The notes under the pieces were generated by a model. It was not told the origin of the DNA. It saw only the letters and a program-made list of their open reading frames with translations, and did no database searches. Positions 33,475 through 43,178 of a stretch of DNA of 64,000 nt are shown one piece after another (positions within the stretch are counted from its first letter, which is position 1; each line of letters opens with the position of its first letter). Source of the stretch: an uncultured Christensenellaceae bacterium (GTDB taxonomy: Bacteria > Bacillota > Clostridia > Christensenellales > Borkfalkiaceae). Position numbers and translations under genes: made by a program. The DNA is taken from the NCBI GenBank assembly GCA_910587825.1, contig CAJUNJ010000010.1, forward strand, positions 1-64,000, written 5' to 3'.

Positions 33475-33867
33475 ATGGAAAAAGTTGTTGAAGTAGTTGC
33501 GGCATTGATATGGGATAAGGACAAGTTTTTGATTTGTCAAAGACCGGCGAATAAGGCGAGAGGACTTTTGTGGGAATTTGTCGGCGGCAAAGTAGAGCAG
33601 GGCGAAACAAAGGAGCAAGCACTTATACGTGAGTGCCAAGAGGAGCTTGCAATTACAGTTGATCCGCACGAAGTTTTTACGGAAGTCACGCACGAATATC
33701 TCGATATAACCGTGCAGTTAACTTTATTTAATTGCACTATATTACGGGGGCAACCGCAACTTTTAGAACACAATGATATGAAATGGATAACCCCGGCGGA
33801 GATTCCTTACTTCGAGTTCTGTCCCGCAGATGTAGAGATTTTGAAAAAGATTATTGAAGCGGTGTAA
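33475..33867 (+). CDS. NUDIX (MutT-like) pyrophosphohydrolase
   Basis: 130 residues. The NUDIX box GGKVEQGETKEQALIRECQEEL fits GX5EX7REUXEEXGU, with the last position occupied by A-I. The N-terminal VVAALIWDKDKFLICQRP strand and KWITPAEIPYFEF segment are typical of MutT or related (d)NTPases. The start at 33475 is two bases after the helicase stop. Sitting between two helicase genes suggests nucleotide control within the same system rather than housekeeping. Confidence 0.9.
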   Translation: MEKVVEVVAALIWDKDKFLICQRPANKARGLLWEFVGGKVEQGETKEQALIRECQEELAITVDPHEVFTEVTHEYLDITVQLTLFNCTILRGQPQLLEHNDMKWITPAEIPYFEFCPADVEILKKIIEAV

Positions 33868-33886
33868 AAAGTATTAGGGAGAAACT

Positions 33887-36152
33887 ATGGTGGAATATAA
33901 ATCGGCGTCTGGCAGTCAAGCGGAAGACTTATTTATTGAAATATTTGCCGATACATTCGGTGCGGAGAAAGCGGGATATTTGTATTCACAATACCCCTTT
34001 TATGATATATATCAAAATGCTCGTTTCGCTGATTTTGTATGCGAAAGCGGTTCTAAACAAATTGCCGTAGAAATTGACGATGAAGCCTCTCACAACCCTA
34101 GACTTGTTTCGAAAGATAAGTTTACTGATGATCTGTTAAAGCAAAACAGTATGGTACATCTTGGTTGGGACGTTTATCGTTGGACGGTCCGTCAAATGCA
34201 AAAACAGCCTGATACAGTCAAGGATGAATTGCGCGTGTTTTTAGGCAGTCAATCCAAATTCAAAGAAATCGATGACTATCTTCCTGTGCAACGCGGACAA
34301 GCTATAAACGGTGATAAACTCGAGCTTCGAGAGTACCAGCAAGAAGCGCTCAATAACTTGCAGGCAATGCGTGAAAATAAGGAAACAATAGCGCTCTTAT
34401 ATCAGGCAACGGGAACAGGTAAGACAGTTACGGCGGTGATGGATGCAAAGCGAGTCGGAGGGAGAACGCTTTTCGTTGCTCATACTATGGAGCTTGTAAA
34501 TCAAGCATATAACACATTCAAATCGTTGTGGGCGGACGCAACTGTCGGAAAGTTTGCAGATAGCGTTAAGGACTATGAGAGCAATGTAATTTGCGGAAGC
34601 ATTCAGAGTGTTGCACTCAATCTTGATACATTCAATGACAATGATTTTGACTACATAATAATCGACGGAGCTCACCACGCAGCAGCAGAAACCTATCAAA
34701 AAGTGTTGGCTTACTTTAAGCCTAAATTCATACTTGGTTTGACCGCCACTCCCGAACGTGCCGGCGACACAAACATATTGGATATATTCCAAAACACAGC
34801 TCATAAGTTAGATATTCAGACTGCTGTTGAAATAGGCGCGCTTACTAATGTTCGCTGTATCCGTATTCACAAATATAGATATGACGAAGGTGCGCTTCAA
34901 TAGCGTGCAATACAATATCCGCGACTTAGACGTTAAGATATGTGTCAGTGAACGCAATCAGCTTATTGTTGACACGTGGTTGAACTATGTGAAGGATAAG
35001 CGCACTGTTGTGTTCTGTGCATCTGTAAAACATGCCGAACAGATTGCAGAGTTGTTTAAGAAAGCGGGCGTAAACGCTGTTGCTGTTTCTGGTAGCATGA
35101 AGACCTCTGAACGCAACGAGTGGCTTGTGAAGTTTGCTTCCGGTGAAGTCAAAGTGTTGTGTGCTTGTGATTTATTAAACGAAGGTTGGGATTGTCCACA
35201 GACGGAAGTGTTGTTCATGGCGCGGCCCACTATGTCGAAAGTACTATACACTCAGCAGCTCGGACGCGGAATGAGATTAAGCGAAGGCAAAGAGTTCTTG
35301 ATGGTGTTTGACTTTGTAGATAACGCAAGTCAATACAACGCGCCTTATTCGTTGCATAGATTGTTCAAGCTAAAAGACTACCGCGCGGGTGCTACTGTGC
35401 TCGGTAAAAAGGGAGCGCGAGAAGCGGAGGTGGCTCTATATGAAAAGGGCGAAAAGCCTAACGTAATTATTGATTATCCGGTGGACGCAACCGACTATGA
35501 AGTAGTAGATATATTTAACTGGCAGGAAGAAGCTGCTGGTATGATAAGTCAAATGGAATTCGTGCGGCGAGTGGATGTTCAATCCGAAACGATTGAAAAA
35601 TATTTGCGTGATGGCAAGTTGGTTCCAGACCTTGTTGTGCCGATGAGCGAACACAGAACATTTAAATATTTTAAAGAAGAGACGCTTGAGCGGCATGCGA
35701 GTGAATTTGGCTGGCAGTTAATTGACGACAAAAACCGCAAAGAATTGTTTATGAAAATGGTCGAGCAAATGGATATGAGCTATTCGTATAAGCCTGTTTT
35801 GTTGCAAGCCATTTTGAAACACGCCGACAAAAACGGGCGCGTTAAGATTGAGGACATAGTTAGCTATTTTAAAAACTTTTATGAGAGAAGAAGAGCTTCT
35901 GGGTTGGTTGTAGAAAAATCTAACAGTATTTTTGCTAAGGGTGGCTATACCGACAAAGAGGCGGAGCACAACATCTTAAGTAATCCTTTTAGACGTTTTG
36001 AAGACATGAATATGATGCGCCATACTAAAACTCTTGGTATTATAGAAGTGGATTCTACTGTGTGGAAGAAGCTTAACGAAGAAGATAAAACAAAAATAGA
36101 AATGAATTGTGAGGAAAAGTTATTGAGTTATTATGAGAAAATAAAATTATGA
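33887..36152 (+). pseudogene. SF2 (DEAD/DEAH-type) helicase broken by a frameshift
   Basis: Two overlapping frames (33887-34903 and 34848-36152) together make one ~755-residue SF2 helicase. Part one has a nuclease-like N-terminus (ESGSKQIAVEIDDEA), Walker A QATGTGKT and TATPERAGD. Part two has the helicase C-terminal domain (VCASVKHAEQIAELF, LNEGWDCPQTEVLFMARPT, QQLGRGMRL). The frame shifts near 34868-34880, after RCIRIH, consistent with a lost dinucleotide in a CA run. The Walker B box reads DGAHH, so the catalytic Glu is replaced by Gly (G261). Two independent lesions point to decay, although a sequencing error could explain the shift alone. Confidence 0.8.
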
Positions 36153-36242
36153 TTTATACGAATCTTAAATAATGGTTTAGTAATAAAAATTTGTTTAAAA
36201 CGATAACTATAAAATTTTAATTAAAAATTTAGGAGAAAAATA

Positions 36243-37739
36243 GTGGGAAATACGCATGACGCTTCCGGTCAATTAAGTGGATATTTATATCAGGTATTGA
36301 TGGCTTTATGGCTGCTTATAAAAACGGAGAATACAGACGCTCAGGTTTCGATAGAAAAATTTGACGATATAGCCTTTATAGAAGAAGATTCGCCATTGGC
36401 TATGATACAGGCTAAACATCAATTATATAAAGCTGGGAATTTGGGTGATACGAGTACTGATCTGTGGCGATCATTAAATAGTTGGATAGATTCAATCTCA
36501 GAGTTTTCACTACCTGTGAATGATACTAAATTTGTTATCATTACTACTGCGCAAGCCAGTTCGGGGTCAATTGTTGCTTCTTTGGGTTACGAAAGTAGAG
36601 ATACTAGTCAAGCATTGAGTAAGTTAAATGAGATTGCTAAAAACAATACACAAGCAACAAATGCTTCATTTTATAAAAAATTTTTAAGTTTGAATGACGA
36701 TGTTAAAAAACAATTAATTGACAATGTTTTTATCATTTTTAGTGCACCGCAAATAGTTGATATAAAAGATAAGATTATGCCGTTTATACGTATGGCCACT
36801 ATACCGACATATGAAGAAAAAGTTTATGACAAAGTAATAGGCTGGTGGATAACTAGAGTTATAGATGGATTAACGTCAAAAGAACCTAAAACTATATCTT
36901 GGTTTGTGTATGCAAAAGATATATTAAAGCATAACGCTATAGTAGAGTTAACTAATAATTGGAGAACTCAAGATGTTACGATTAGAAGTCTTTGGGATTC
37001 AGTGCGCAATAGGGAAGTATGTATCTCTGAACAATTAGTAATTGACGGACCTTTTTCGGCAAATATCGGTAAAGATATTTTTTCAAAAGGGGATGAAGAT
37101 GAAATAGTATTATGCTTAAATTATGACGGACGTTATGGGCTCAATAATTTGAATAGATATTTTCAAGATGTTAACCCCGAAAATTATTTCATTTGGGGTG
37201 ATTGGAAATATAAAATTGGTGATCGAATTTTATTCAATGACAGTCGACGGTTCCCTAAATTATATAATAACTTAAAGGGCCGAATCGTGAATATAGAAAA
37301 ATCTGATTATTGTATTTGTTTTACTCTAGATGTTGAAACGTCATTAACAGGCATTGATTCGTTTGAAAGTAATTTTGAATATGTTGATTCTTGGGACGAT
37401 GTAACACGAATTAAAATTTATATTTACGAAAATCAGGGTGGTGCGACAGAAGAGGAACGTGAAGCAGCAAAGATGAAATCAATTGTTCCTTTTCAAATAG
37501 CTTACGCGGTATCAATACATAAAGCTCAAGGTTTGGAATTTAATTCAGTTAAAATAGTGATACCCAATAGTAATTCTGAATTAATCACACATGGTATTTT
37601 TTACACGGCGATCACTCGAACAAAGGAAAAACTAAAAATATTTTGGAGCTCAGAAACCATGAAAAAAGTAACTCTGGGCTTTAAAGATATAGATAAGAAA
37701 AATATTAGTTTAACAATGATTAAACAGAAATTACGATAG
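36243..37739 (+). CDS. N-terminal nuclease-like domain fused to the C-terminal half of an SF1 helicase
   Basis: 498 residues from a GTG start with AGGAG upstream. Residues 1-200 resemble DUF4297/Cap4-like dsDNA endonuclease domains: GQLSGYLYQVLMALWLL, IEKFDDIAFIE and MIQAKHQL. After about 275 the sequence resembles the 2B/UvrD_C2 end of SF1 helicases (VLCLNYDGRYGLNNLNRYFQ, KYKIGDRILF, AYAVSIHKAQGLEFNSVKIV, FYTAITRTKEKLKIF). No Walker A or B is present, so the helicase is ATPase-dead or truncated by an internal deletion. It has ~90 bases of upstream sequence and could form its own transcript. Confidence 0.7.
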   Translation: MGNTHDASGQLSGYLYQVLMALWLLIKTENTDAQVSIEKFDDIAFIEEDSPLAMIQAKHQLYKAGNLGDTSTDLWRSLNSWIDSISEFSLPVNDTKFVIITTAQASSGSIVASLGYESRDTSQALSKLNEIAKNNTQATNASFYKKFLSLNDDVKKQLIDNVFIIFSAPQIVDIKDKIMPFIRMATIPTYEEKVYDKVIGWWITRVIDGLTSKEPKTISWFVYAKDILKHNAIVELTNNWRTQDVTIRSLWDSVRNREVCISEQLVIDGPFSANIGKDIFSKGDEDEIVLCLNYDGRYGLNNLNRYFQDVNPENYFIWGDWKYKIGDRILFNDSRRFPKLYNNLKGRIVNIEKSDYCICFTLDVETSLTGIDSFESNFEYVDSWDDVTRIKIYIYENQGGATEEEREAAKMKSIVPFQIAYAVSIHKAQGLEFNSVKIVIPNSNSELITHGIFYTAITRTKEKLKIFWSSETMKKVTLGFKDIDKKNISLTMIKQKLR

Positions 37740-37765
37740 ATAATGGTATAGGAAATACAAGTATC

Positions 37766-37791
37766 AGCCCGATTGATGAATCAATCGAGCT
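37766..37791 (+). terminator. Hairpin terminator
   Basis: CGATTGAT and ATCAATCG with a two-base turn, extended by AGC/GCT and followed by GGTGTTTTATG, 26 bases after the preceding stop. Confidence 0.55.
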
Positions 37792-38034
37792 GGTGTTTTA
37801 TGTTCAAATAACGCTAGGGGATTTGGGGAACTTACCCCTAAATTCAGTTGATTTTCATCGTATAAACAATTGAAAATAATTGGCAAAATTTCTTGGGATA
37901 TCGTTTCTCTCAAATGGCCTGTTGGCAAATTGGCAAATCTTTTTCGCCTGGTCTGTCTTAAAATACTACAGAGTAGGATATAGCTTTTAAAATCAAATAA
38001 AAATACGCTTGTATTGCGGAATAAGCAGACGCAA

Positions 38035-38044
38035 GGGGGGGGGG
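38035..38044 (+). repeat. Homopolymeric G10 tract
   Basis: Ten consecutive G about 40 bases upstream of the -35 box of the ATPase gene, in otherwise AT-rich DNA. Confidence 0.9.
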
Positions 38045-38082
38045 TAAAATCAAAAATCATGTTTTTATTTAAAGTTTTACTC

Positions 38083-38141
38083 TTGACAAAATTGCAATAA
38101 TGATTTATACTGAATTTGAATTCAGTGAAAACGAATTCAGT
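38083..38141 (+). promoter_or_regulatory. Consensus promoter with triple GAATTCAGT-type operator
   Basis: TTGACA (38083-38088), 17 bases, TATACT (38106-38111). A perfect dyad ACTGAATT-TG-AATTCAGT (38109-38126) covers the -10 and start, and a third half-site GAATTCAGT follows at 38133-38141, just before the AGAGG ribosome site. Confidence 0.75.
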
Positions 38142-38154
38142 AAAGAGGTGCTAA

Positions 38155-39516
38155 ATGTTTATTGGAAGACAAGAAGAATTAAAAGAAATAAAAGCTGTTC
38201 TTGATAAAAAGAGCGGAAGTGTGCTTGTGTATGGGAAGAGGAAAGTAGGTAAGACGACTCTTATTTTAGAGGCGCTTAAAAGTAGTAAAGACACTACTGT
38301 TTATTATGAGTGTCTTAAATCTTCAATGCAGGACAATATAAACGGATTTGTTTCTGTACTTGTCAAGACCAAAGTATTGCCAGTACAAATGGGTTTTGCA
38401 TCTTTTCAGGAAGTATTTCAGTATCTGAATACGTTGGATAAAACTTTAAATATTATTATCGACGAGTATCCTTATTTAAAGCAGTTCAACAAAGGGGAAA
38501 CGGTTGATTCAATTTTTCAGACAATCATTGACAACGACATAACGAACATAAGGTTATTTATTTCCGGTTCACACGTAGGCATGATGAAAGATTTGCTGGA
38601 AGAGAAGAATGCTTTGTACGGGAGGTTTTCGCTGAATATTAAGTTGAAAGAACTTAATTACAGGGAAACTGCTGTATTTTACAATGATAAAACCGTTTAT
38701 GATAAAATTGCATTTTATTCTGTATTTGGTGGTTCGCCTTTTGTCAATGAGCAACTTGACAGTAAGGCTGATTTAAAACAAAATATTTTGAGAACAGTGT
38801 TGAATCCGTTAAATGCAGTTCATTCCTATGCTGAAAATCTTCTTGTTTCCGATTTGTCGGGTAGTGTTAATGCGGAACGCATTTTAAACGTTATAGCGAA
38901 TGGCAAGAAAAAGTATGGCGAAATTGAAAACAAGTTAGGGTTGACAAATAACGGGCTTTTGAGCAAGCAGTTAAAAACTTTACTTGATATGGATATGGTT
39001 TCAAAAGTTTATCCGATTAATAATGAAGATGACAATAAAAAAGTTTCCTACGAAATGACAGATAACCTTTTGCGGTTTTGGTATACCTACGTCTATAAAA
39101 ATAAAAGTGCGTTACAGATGTTAGGAGCAGAGGCATTCTATGATAACTATATTGAACCGTCTATCACAACTTTTATCTCTCATAGATTCGAAGAGATAGC
39201 AAGAACGTTTTTCTCATTACAGGTTAAAGCGGGGAAGCGGAAAGGTATATTCCGTATCGGAACGTACTACTACGATGACAGCGCAACAAAGACAAACGGT
39301 GAGTTTGATGTTGTATTACAAAGGAAAGTTAGTTACGATATTTACGAAGTCAAGTATTATTCTAAACCACTTTCTTTAAATGAGATGCAAGAGGAAGAAG
39401 AACAAATCAGAAATATAAAAGGGCTTGCTGTTGGAAAAATCGGATTCATTTCAGTAAGCGGATTTGGAGAAGTGTCTTCTGAATATGACTGTATTAGAGG
39501 AGAGGAGTTGTATTAA
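38155..39516 (+). CDS. Archaeal-type AAA ATPase with DUF234 C-terminus
   Basis: 453 residues. It starts MFIGRQEELKEI; Walker A is VYGKRKVGKTT near 26-36 and Walker B is INIIIDEYPYL near 103. RLFISGSHVGMMKDLLEEKNALYGRF is the sensor segment, a winged-helix region (EIENKLGLTNNGLLSKQLKTL) follows, and the C-terminal DUF234 nuclease-like part contains GEFDVVLQRKVSYDIYEVKY (D, E and K of a PD-(D/E)XK core). The family is widespread in archaea and gut Bacillota; the function is poorly known. It is monocistronic with a strong, likely repressed promoter. Confidence 0.85.
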   Translation: MFIGRQEELKEIKAVLDKKSGSVLVYGKRKVGKTTLILEALKSSKDTTVYYECLKSSMQDNINGFVSVLVKTKVLPVQMGFASFQEVFQYLNTLDKTLNIIIDEYPYLKQFNKGETVDSIFQTIIDNDITNIRLFISGSHVGMMKDLLEEKNALYGRFSLNIKLKELNYRETAVFYNDKTVYDKIAFYSVFGGSPFVNEQLDSKADLKQNILRTVLNPLNAVHSYAENLLVSDLSGSVNAERILNVIANGKKKYGEIENKLGLTNNGLLSKQLKTLLDMDMVSKVYPINNEDDNKKVSYEMTDNLLRFWYTYVYKNKSALQMLGAEAFYDNYIEPSITTFISHRFEEIARTFFSLQVKAGKRKGIFRIGTYYYDDSATKTNGEFDVVLQRKVSYDIYEVKYYSKPLSLNEMQEEEEQIRNIKGLAVGKIGFISVSGFGEVSSEYDCIRGEELY

Positions 39517-39636
39517 CTCCAATTAGTTGATTAATTAATTGATTTTTATATGTTATTTTAGTATAATTAAAAAAGACATTTTTGCATTTTCAAGTTTAGG
39601 TAATTATAATAGGTTTCTATATTGGAGGTATTTAAA

Positions 39637-40896
39637 TTGATTAAGGAAAAGTACTTGAAAGATCTTAAAGCTTTGGAAGAAATCGCATTGCGGCAAAATA
39701 ACTGTATTAATTTATCAATTATTTTAATTACAATTAATTGCGAGCAAAATGAGTTGCAGGAAATTATAGAATATTTCGCACAAAAAGATATCGAAGTAAT
39801 TAATGAAGATGTTGAATTGGATGACGAGGCGGAAAGTGAGGAATTGGATTCACGCGTAGCACCTTTTGATCCATCTGAAATTGATATCAAAATGGATAAA
39901 ATAACAATTGATTCTATTATAAAAAGAATAATTAATAAGGAGCTAGAATTTGATTCGTCTTTCCAAAGGAAGTCTGGATTATGGAAGAAGAAACAAAAGA
40001 GTCAATTAATAGAATCAATTATTCTAAAAATACCTTTGCCAGCTTTCTATTTTGACGCAGCAAATGACGATAATTGGCAAATTATTGATGGGCTACAAAG
40101 AATAGGGACAATTAAAGAGTATGTAGTTGATCAATCATTTGCGCTTGCCAATATGGAATTTCTAAAAGATTTAAATAACTTAAAATTTAATGAGCTTCCG
40201 AGAGCGCTTCAGCGACGAATTGAGGAGACCAATTTAAATGCTTATTTAGTTAATCCTTCTACGCCCAAAAATGTAAAATTTAATATTTTTAAAAGGATCA
40301 ATACTGGAGGCTTGGTGCTGGAGCCACAAGAAATTAGAAATGCTTTATATCAAGGGCAGGCTGCAAAATTTTTATTGGAATTATCCAATTGTGAAGTTTT
40401 TAAAGAAGCTACTGATTATAGCATTAAATCCGACAGGATGCTTGACAGAGAATTTTGTTTAAGATATGTGGCTTTTACTAGACTTGATTTAGAAATATGT
40501 AGCAATAATATTGACGAGTTCCTTAACATTGGAATGGAATATTTATCAAAAGTTTCACAGTCAGAATTAGAATCTATTAAAATGGATTTTGTTAAAACAA
40601 TGGATCGCTGTAGAGATATATTTGGTAAATATGCATTTAGAAAACTTAATTCTGAAGGTCGCAGAGGGCCTGTGAACAAGTCATTATTTGAAACTTGGTC
40701 AATTGTTGTTGGAAAACTCAATCAAGAGCAGGTAAATAAGTTGATTTTGCAAAAGGACAATTTAATAAAAGAATTTATAGAGTTATGCGCTAATTATGAT
40801 TTTTTAAATGCGCTACGAGCTTTTGATAAAACTTCAATAAAAACTAGAATTGACAAAATCAATAATTTAGTAAGACCAATATTGTTTGGAGAATAA
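39637..40896 (+). CDS. DUF262 protein
   Basis: 419 residues from a TTG start at 39637, eight bases after GGAGG; the upstream TTG at 39622 overlaps that site. An N-terminal helical and acidic region (~85 residues) precedes a DUF262 domain: FQRKSGLWKKKQKSQLIES, LPAFYFDA, WQIIDGLQRIGTI and NIFKRINTGG. DUF262 has a ParB-like fold and is the nucleotide-dependent N-terminal half of GmrSD-type restriction enzymes. No DUF1595/HNH nuclease half is attached here. It is the first gene of a tight three-gene operon. Confidence 0.85.
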   Translation: MIKEKYLKDLKALEEIALRQNNCINLSIILITINCEQNELQEIIEYFAQKDIEVINEDVELDDEAESEELDSRVAPFDPSEIDIKMDKITIDSIIKRIINKELEFDSSFQRKSGLWKKKQKSQLIESIILKIPLPAFYFDAANDDNWQIIDGLQRIGTIKEYVVDQSFALANMEFLKDLNNLKFNELPRALQRRIEETNLNAYLVNPSTPKNVKFNIFKRINTGGLVLEPQEIRNALYQGQAAKFLLELSNCEVFKEATDYSIKSDRMLDREFCLRYVAFTRLDLEICSNNIDEFLNIGMEYLSKVSQSELESIKMDFVKTMDRCRDIFGKYAFRKLNSEGRRGPVNKSLFETWSIVVGKLNQEQVNKLILQKDNLIKEFIELCANYDFLNALRAFDKTSIKTRIDKINNLVRPILFGE

Positions 40897-40898
40897 TA

Positions 40899-42005
40899 AT
40901 GATAAACGAGTTAAAAATAAAAAACTTCAAATGTTTCGAAAAACTAAATATAGAATTATCCAATTTGAATGTTTTTGCGGGTATTAACAGTATGGGGAAG
41001 TCAAGTACCATACAGTCATTATTACTGCTGAGACAGTCATTTGAAATGGGTGCGCTTGACAAAGGGCTACATTTAAATGGTAATTTAGTACAAATAGGTA
41101 ACGGTAGCGACTTATTATATAGAAATAGTAATGATGAGGAAATAGGGATATCACTCACTGTTGGTGATAAAAGTTTAGAATGGACATACAATTACAATAA
41201 AGATTCAGACTTCCAAAGATTGAAAAGTTCTAATTTTTCTAGTGAAAGAATAGAGAATACTAATTTATTTAAATCTACTTTTTCATATGTGTCCGCAGAG
41301 AGAATAGGACCGCAAAGATTTTATAAAACATCTTATTATGATATATTTGAATTAAATCAGGTCGGGATAAGGGGTGAATTATTTGCCGATTATTTGGCGG
41401 AAAGAGGGAAGAAAGATAAGGTTGAAAACAGTGCTGTCATCCATAGCAAACAAACGAGTGATTTATTAATTAATCAAACACAGCAGTGGCTTTCTGAAAT
41501 TAGTCCTGGTATACGAATTGATGCTACAAAACATTCCAATGAAGGCATTGTAGGAATAGAGTACAAAGTTTTTAATTCAGATTTTTCCCCTATGAATGTT
41601 GGGTTTGGTCTCAGCTATGTGATACCAATAATAGTATGTTTACTAAAAGCAAAAGAAGACGATTTAATCATTATAGAAAATCCTGAGGCGCATTTACATC
41701 CCAGAGGTCAAAGAAGAATGGGTGAATTGATTGCAAAAGCAGCCTCTGGCGGAGTTCAAATCATTCTAGAAACTCATAGTGACCATATACTTAATGGTAT
41801 ACGGTTGGCCGTAAAGAATAAAGAGATACGTAAAGACAAAGTAAAATTAAATTATTTTTATCAGGAAATCATAAAAGATGCCAAAATGGGAGAAAGCGTT
41901 ATTCATAGAAAATGTAGCCCAGTTATTACAGATGACGGCAGACTGTCCGATTGGCCTGACGGATTTTTTGACGAATGGGATAAAGCTTTAGACGAACTAT
42001 TTTAG
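40899..42005 (+). CDS. OLD-like AAA ATPase with DUF3696 C-terminus
   Basis: 368 residues. Walker A GINSMGKSS (K34), Walker B-like DDLIIIENPEAHLHPRGQ near 255-272 and ETHSDHILNGIRLAV (H-loop) define an SMC/OLD-type ATPase. The C-terminal VIHRKCSPVITDDGRLSDWP is the DUF3696 end. It lacks a TOPRIM nuclease domain. The family is often found with a DUF262 protein in predicted defence loci. It lies two bases after the DUF262 stop, so the two are coupled. Confidence 0.85.
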   Translation: MINELKIKNFKCFEKLNIELSNLNVFAGINSMGKSSTIQSLLLLRQSFEMGALDKGLHLNGNLVQIGNGSDLLYRNSNDEEIGISLTVGDKSLEWTYNYNKDSDFQRLKSSNFSSERIENTNLFKSTFSYVSAERIGPQRFYKTSYYDIFELNQVGIRGELFADYLAERGKKDKVENSAVIHSKQTSDLLINQTQQWLSEISPGIRIDATKHSNEGIVGIEYKVFNSDFSPMNVGFGLSYVIPIIVCLLKAKEDDLIIIENPEAHLHPRGQRRMGELIAKAASGGVQIILETHSDHILNGIRLAVKNKEIRKDKVKLNYFYQEIIKDAKMGESVIHRKCSPVITDDGRLSDWPDGFFDEWDKALDELF

Positions 42006-42013
42006 GTAAAATT

Positions 42014-42967
42014 ATGATTCTTACATTTAACGAACTTTCGTGTAATAAGGATTTTTTAGATAATAAATCTGCAAGAAATCTTATTAATAATTTTATTTTA
42101 TTGATGAAAGAGATTGAAAATCAAAATATTTTGGACGAATGTATACTTACTGAAGATTTTTTTGCTTCTGATAATATAAGTAATTATAATTTCTCAAAAT
42201 GGCTGAAAGATGATTCGGTTGACAGGATTCATAAGCAATTTTTTCGTAGGTTTATGGATAAACGTTGCACTTATGTTGGGGCAAGTAATGTTAATGGTGA
42301 TTTTAGCATTATAATTGGCGAAAAAAAATATGAATCAATTGGTTGTGCCTTTGCTATAGAACGAGAGACTGATATTTTGAGCTTACCTACAAATGACGCA
42401 TGGAATCATGGTTCATTAACGGGTGAATACGTTACAATAGCTAACGATTTCGATGATGAAATACTTGATTTTAAAAATGTTGTTTTAAATAACATACCGA
42501 CAACAACATCGATAGATGCAATAATAGCGAAGTATAAAAAGGAATTGCAAAATAATATTACTTCAGGACAAGATTTGTGGGAATCCCGTGAAAAATTATA
42601 TCCAAATTTGATTTTTTGTTCTAATGTTAAAAATCAGTTATTTGAAGATTCTGAAAAGTTTCATATAATAAGTGTAATGAAAAAGTTAAATGAATTTCAA
42701 AAGTATTTTTCCGAATATGACGGCAAGTATGACCCGAACAAGTTGGGTATGGGTGCGCGTACAGAGTCAGAAAGTGTTAAGAAAAATCCAGAATTGAGGA
42801 ATTTAAGATTATTTACAAAACCTGACGGTACTAAGGATTATTTTTATGATCACGTGGGGTTTAATGGCAAATATTCTGCTGGGAGAATACATTTTCTACC
42901 TGACGATAAGAAGAGAATGTGCTACATTGGATACATAGGTAGGCATTTGCCAACAAAAAAATATTGA
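42014..42967 (+). CDS. Unrecognised third component of the DUF262-DUF3696 operon
   Basis: 317 residues, eight bases after the ATPase gene. I do not recognise a named family. Residues near 85-140 form beta strands (YVGASNVNGDFSIIIGEKKY, IGCAFAIERETDILSL). The C-terminus carries LRLFTKPDGTKDYFYDHVGF followed by GRIHFLPD and MCYIGYIGRHLPTKKY. A conserved-looking D-H, R-I-H-F and IGYIGRHL ending is the sort of motif seen in compact toxins or nucleases, so it is a candidate effector. No membrane segment is present. Confidence 0.7.
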   Translation: MILTFNELSCNKDFLDNKSARNLINNFILLMKEIENQNILDECILTEDFFASDNISNYNFSKWLKDDSVDRIHKQFFRRFMDKRCTYVGASNVNGDFSIIIGEKKYESIGCAFAIERETDILSLPTNDAWNHGSLTGEYVTIANDFDDEILDFKNVVLNNIPTTTSIDAIIAKYKKELQNNITSGQDLWESREKLYPNLIFCSNVKNQLFEDSEKFHIISVMKKLNEFQKYFSEYDGKYDPNKLGMGARTESESVKKNPELRNLRLFTKPDGTKDYFYDHVGFNGKYSAGRIHFLPDDKKRMCYIGYIGRHLPTKKY

Positions 42968-43014
42968 AAAAAGTTATCTAGATAAATTATTATAAGTAAT
43001 TCATTGTGAAAAAA

Positions 43015-43037
43015 ATTGGGAAGTTTTGGGAAGTTGC
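43015..43037 (+). repeat. GGGAAGT direct repeat, right end of island
   Basis: ATTGGGAAGTTTTGGGAAGTT. It matches the tandem boxes at 26958-26980, and lies inside the island about 140 bases from its right tRNA fragment. Confidence 0.5.
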
Positions 43038-43178
43038 TGATTTTAGGGAAATTTTAACAAACGGATAAGTTGTGAAAATATAAGAAAATCATTGATTTTG
43101 GGGCGTTTTAGCGGGTTTTTGGCTGAAAACGCCCTTATTTTTGTGGTTTTAGATAATAGTGATTTTTGACGCATATGC

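Larger units (their letters stand above)
37740..38154. other. Intergenic region with hairpin, G10 tract and promoter
   Basis: No supported gene. It holds a hairpin (37766-37791), a run of ten G (38035-38044) and the promoter-operator of the following ATPase gene. A 98-codon open frame on the minus strand starts inside the promoter region, contains no recognisable motif and is not supported. Confidence 0.5.

Noticed and set aside
37764..38060. 98-codon minus-strand frame with MIFDFTPPPCVCLF
   Set aside because: The proline-cysteine start comes from the G10 tract; no ribosome site and no motif.
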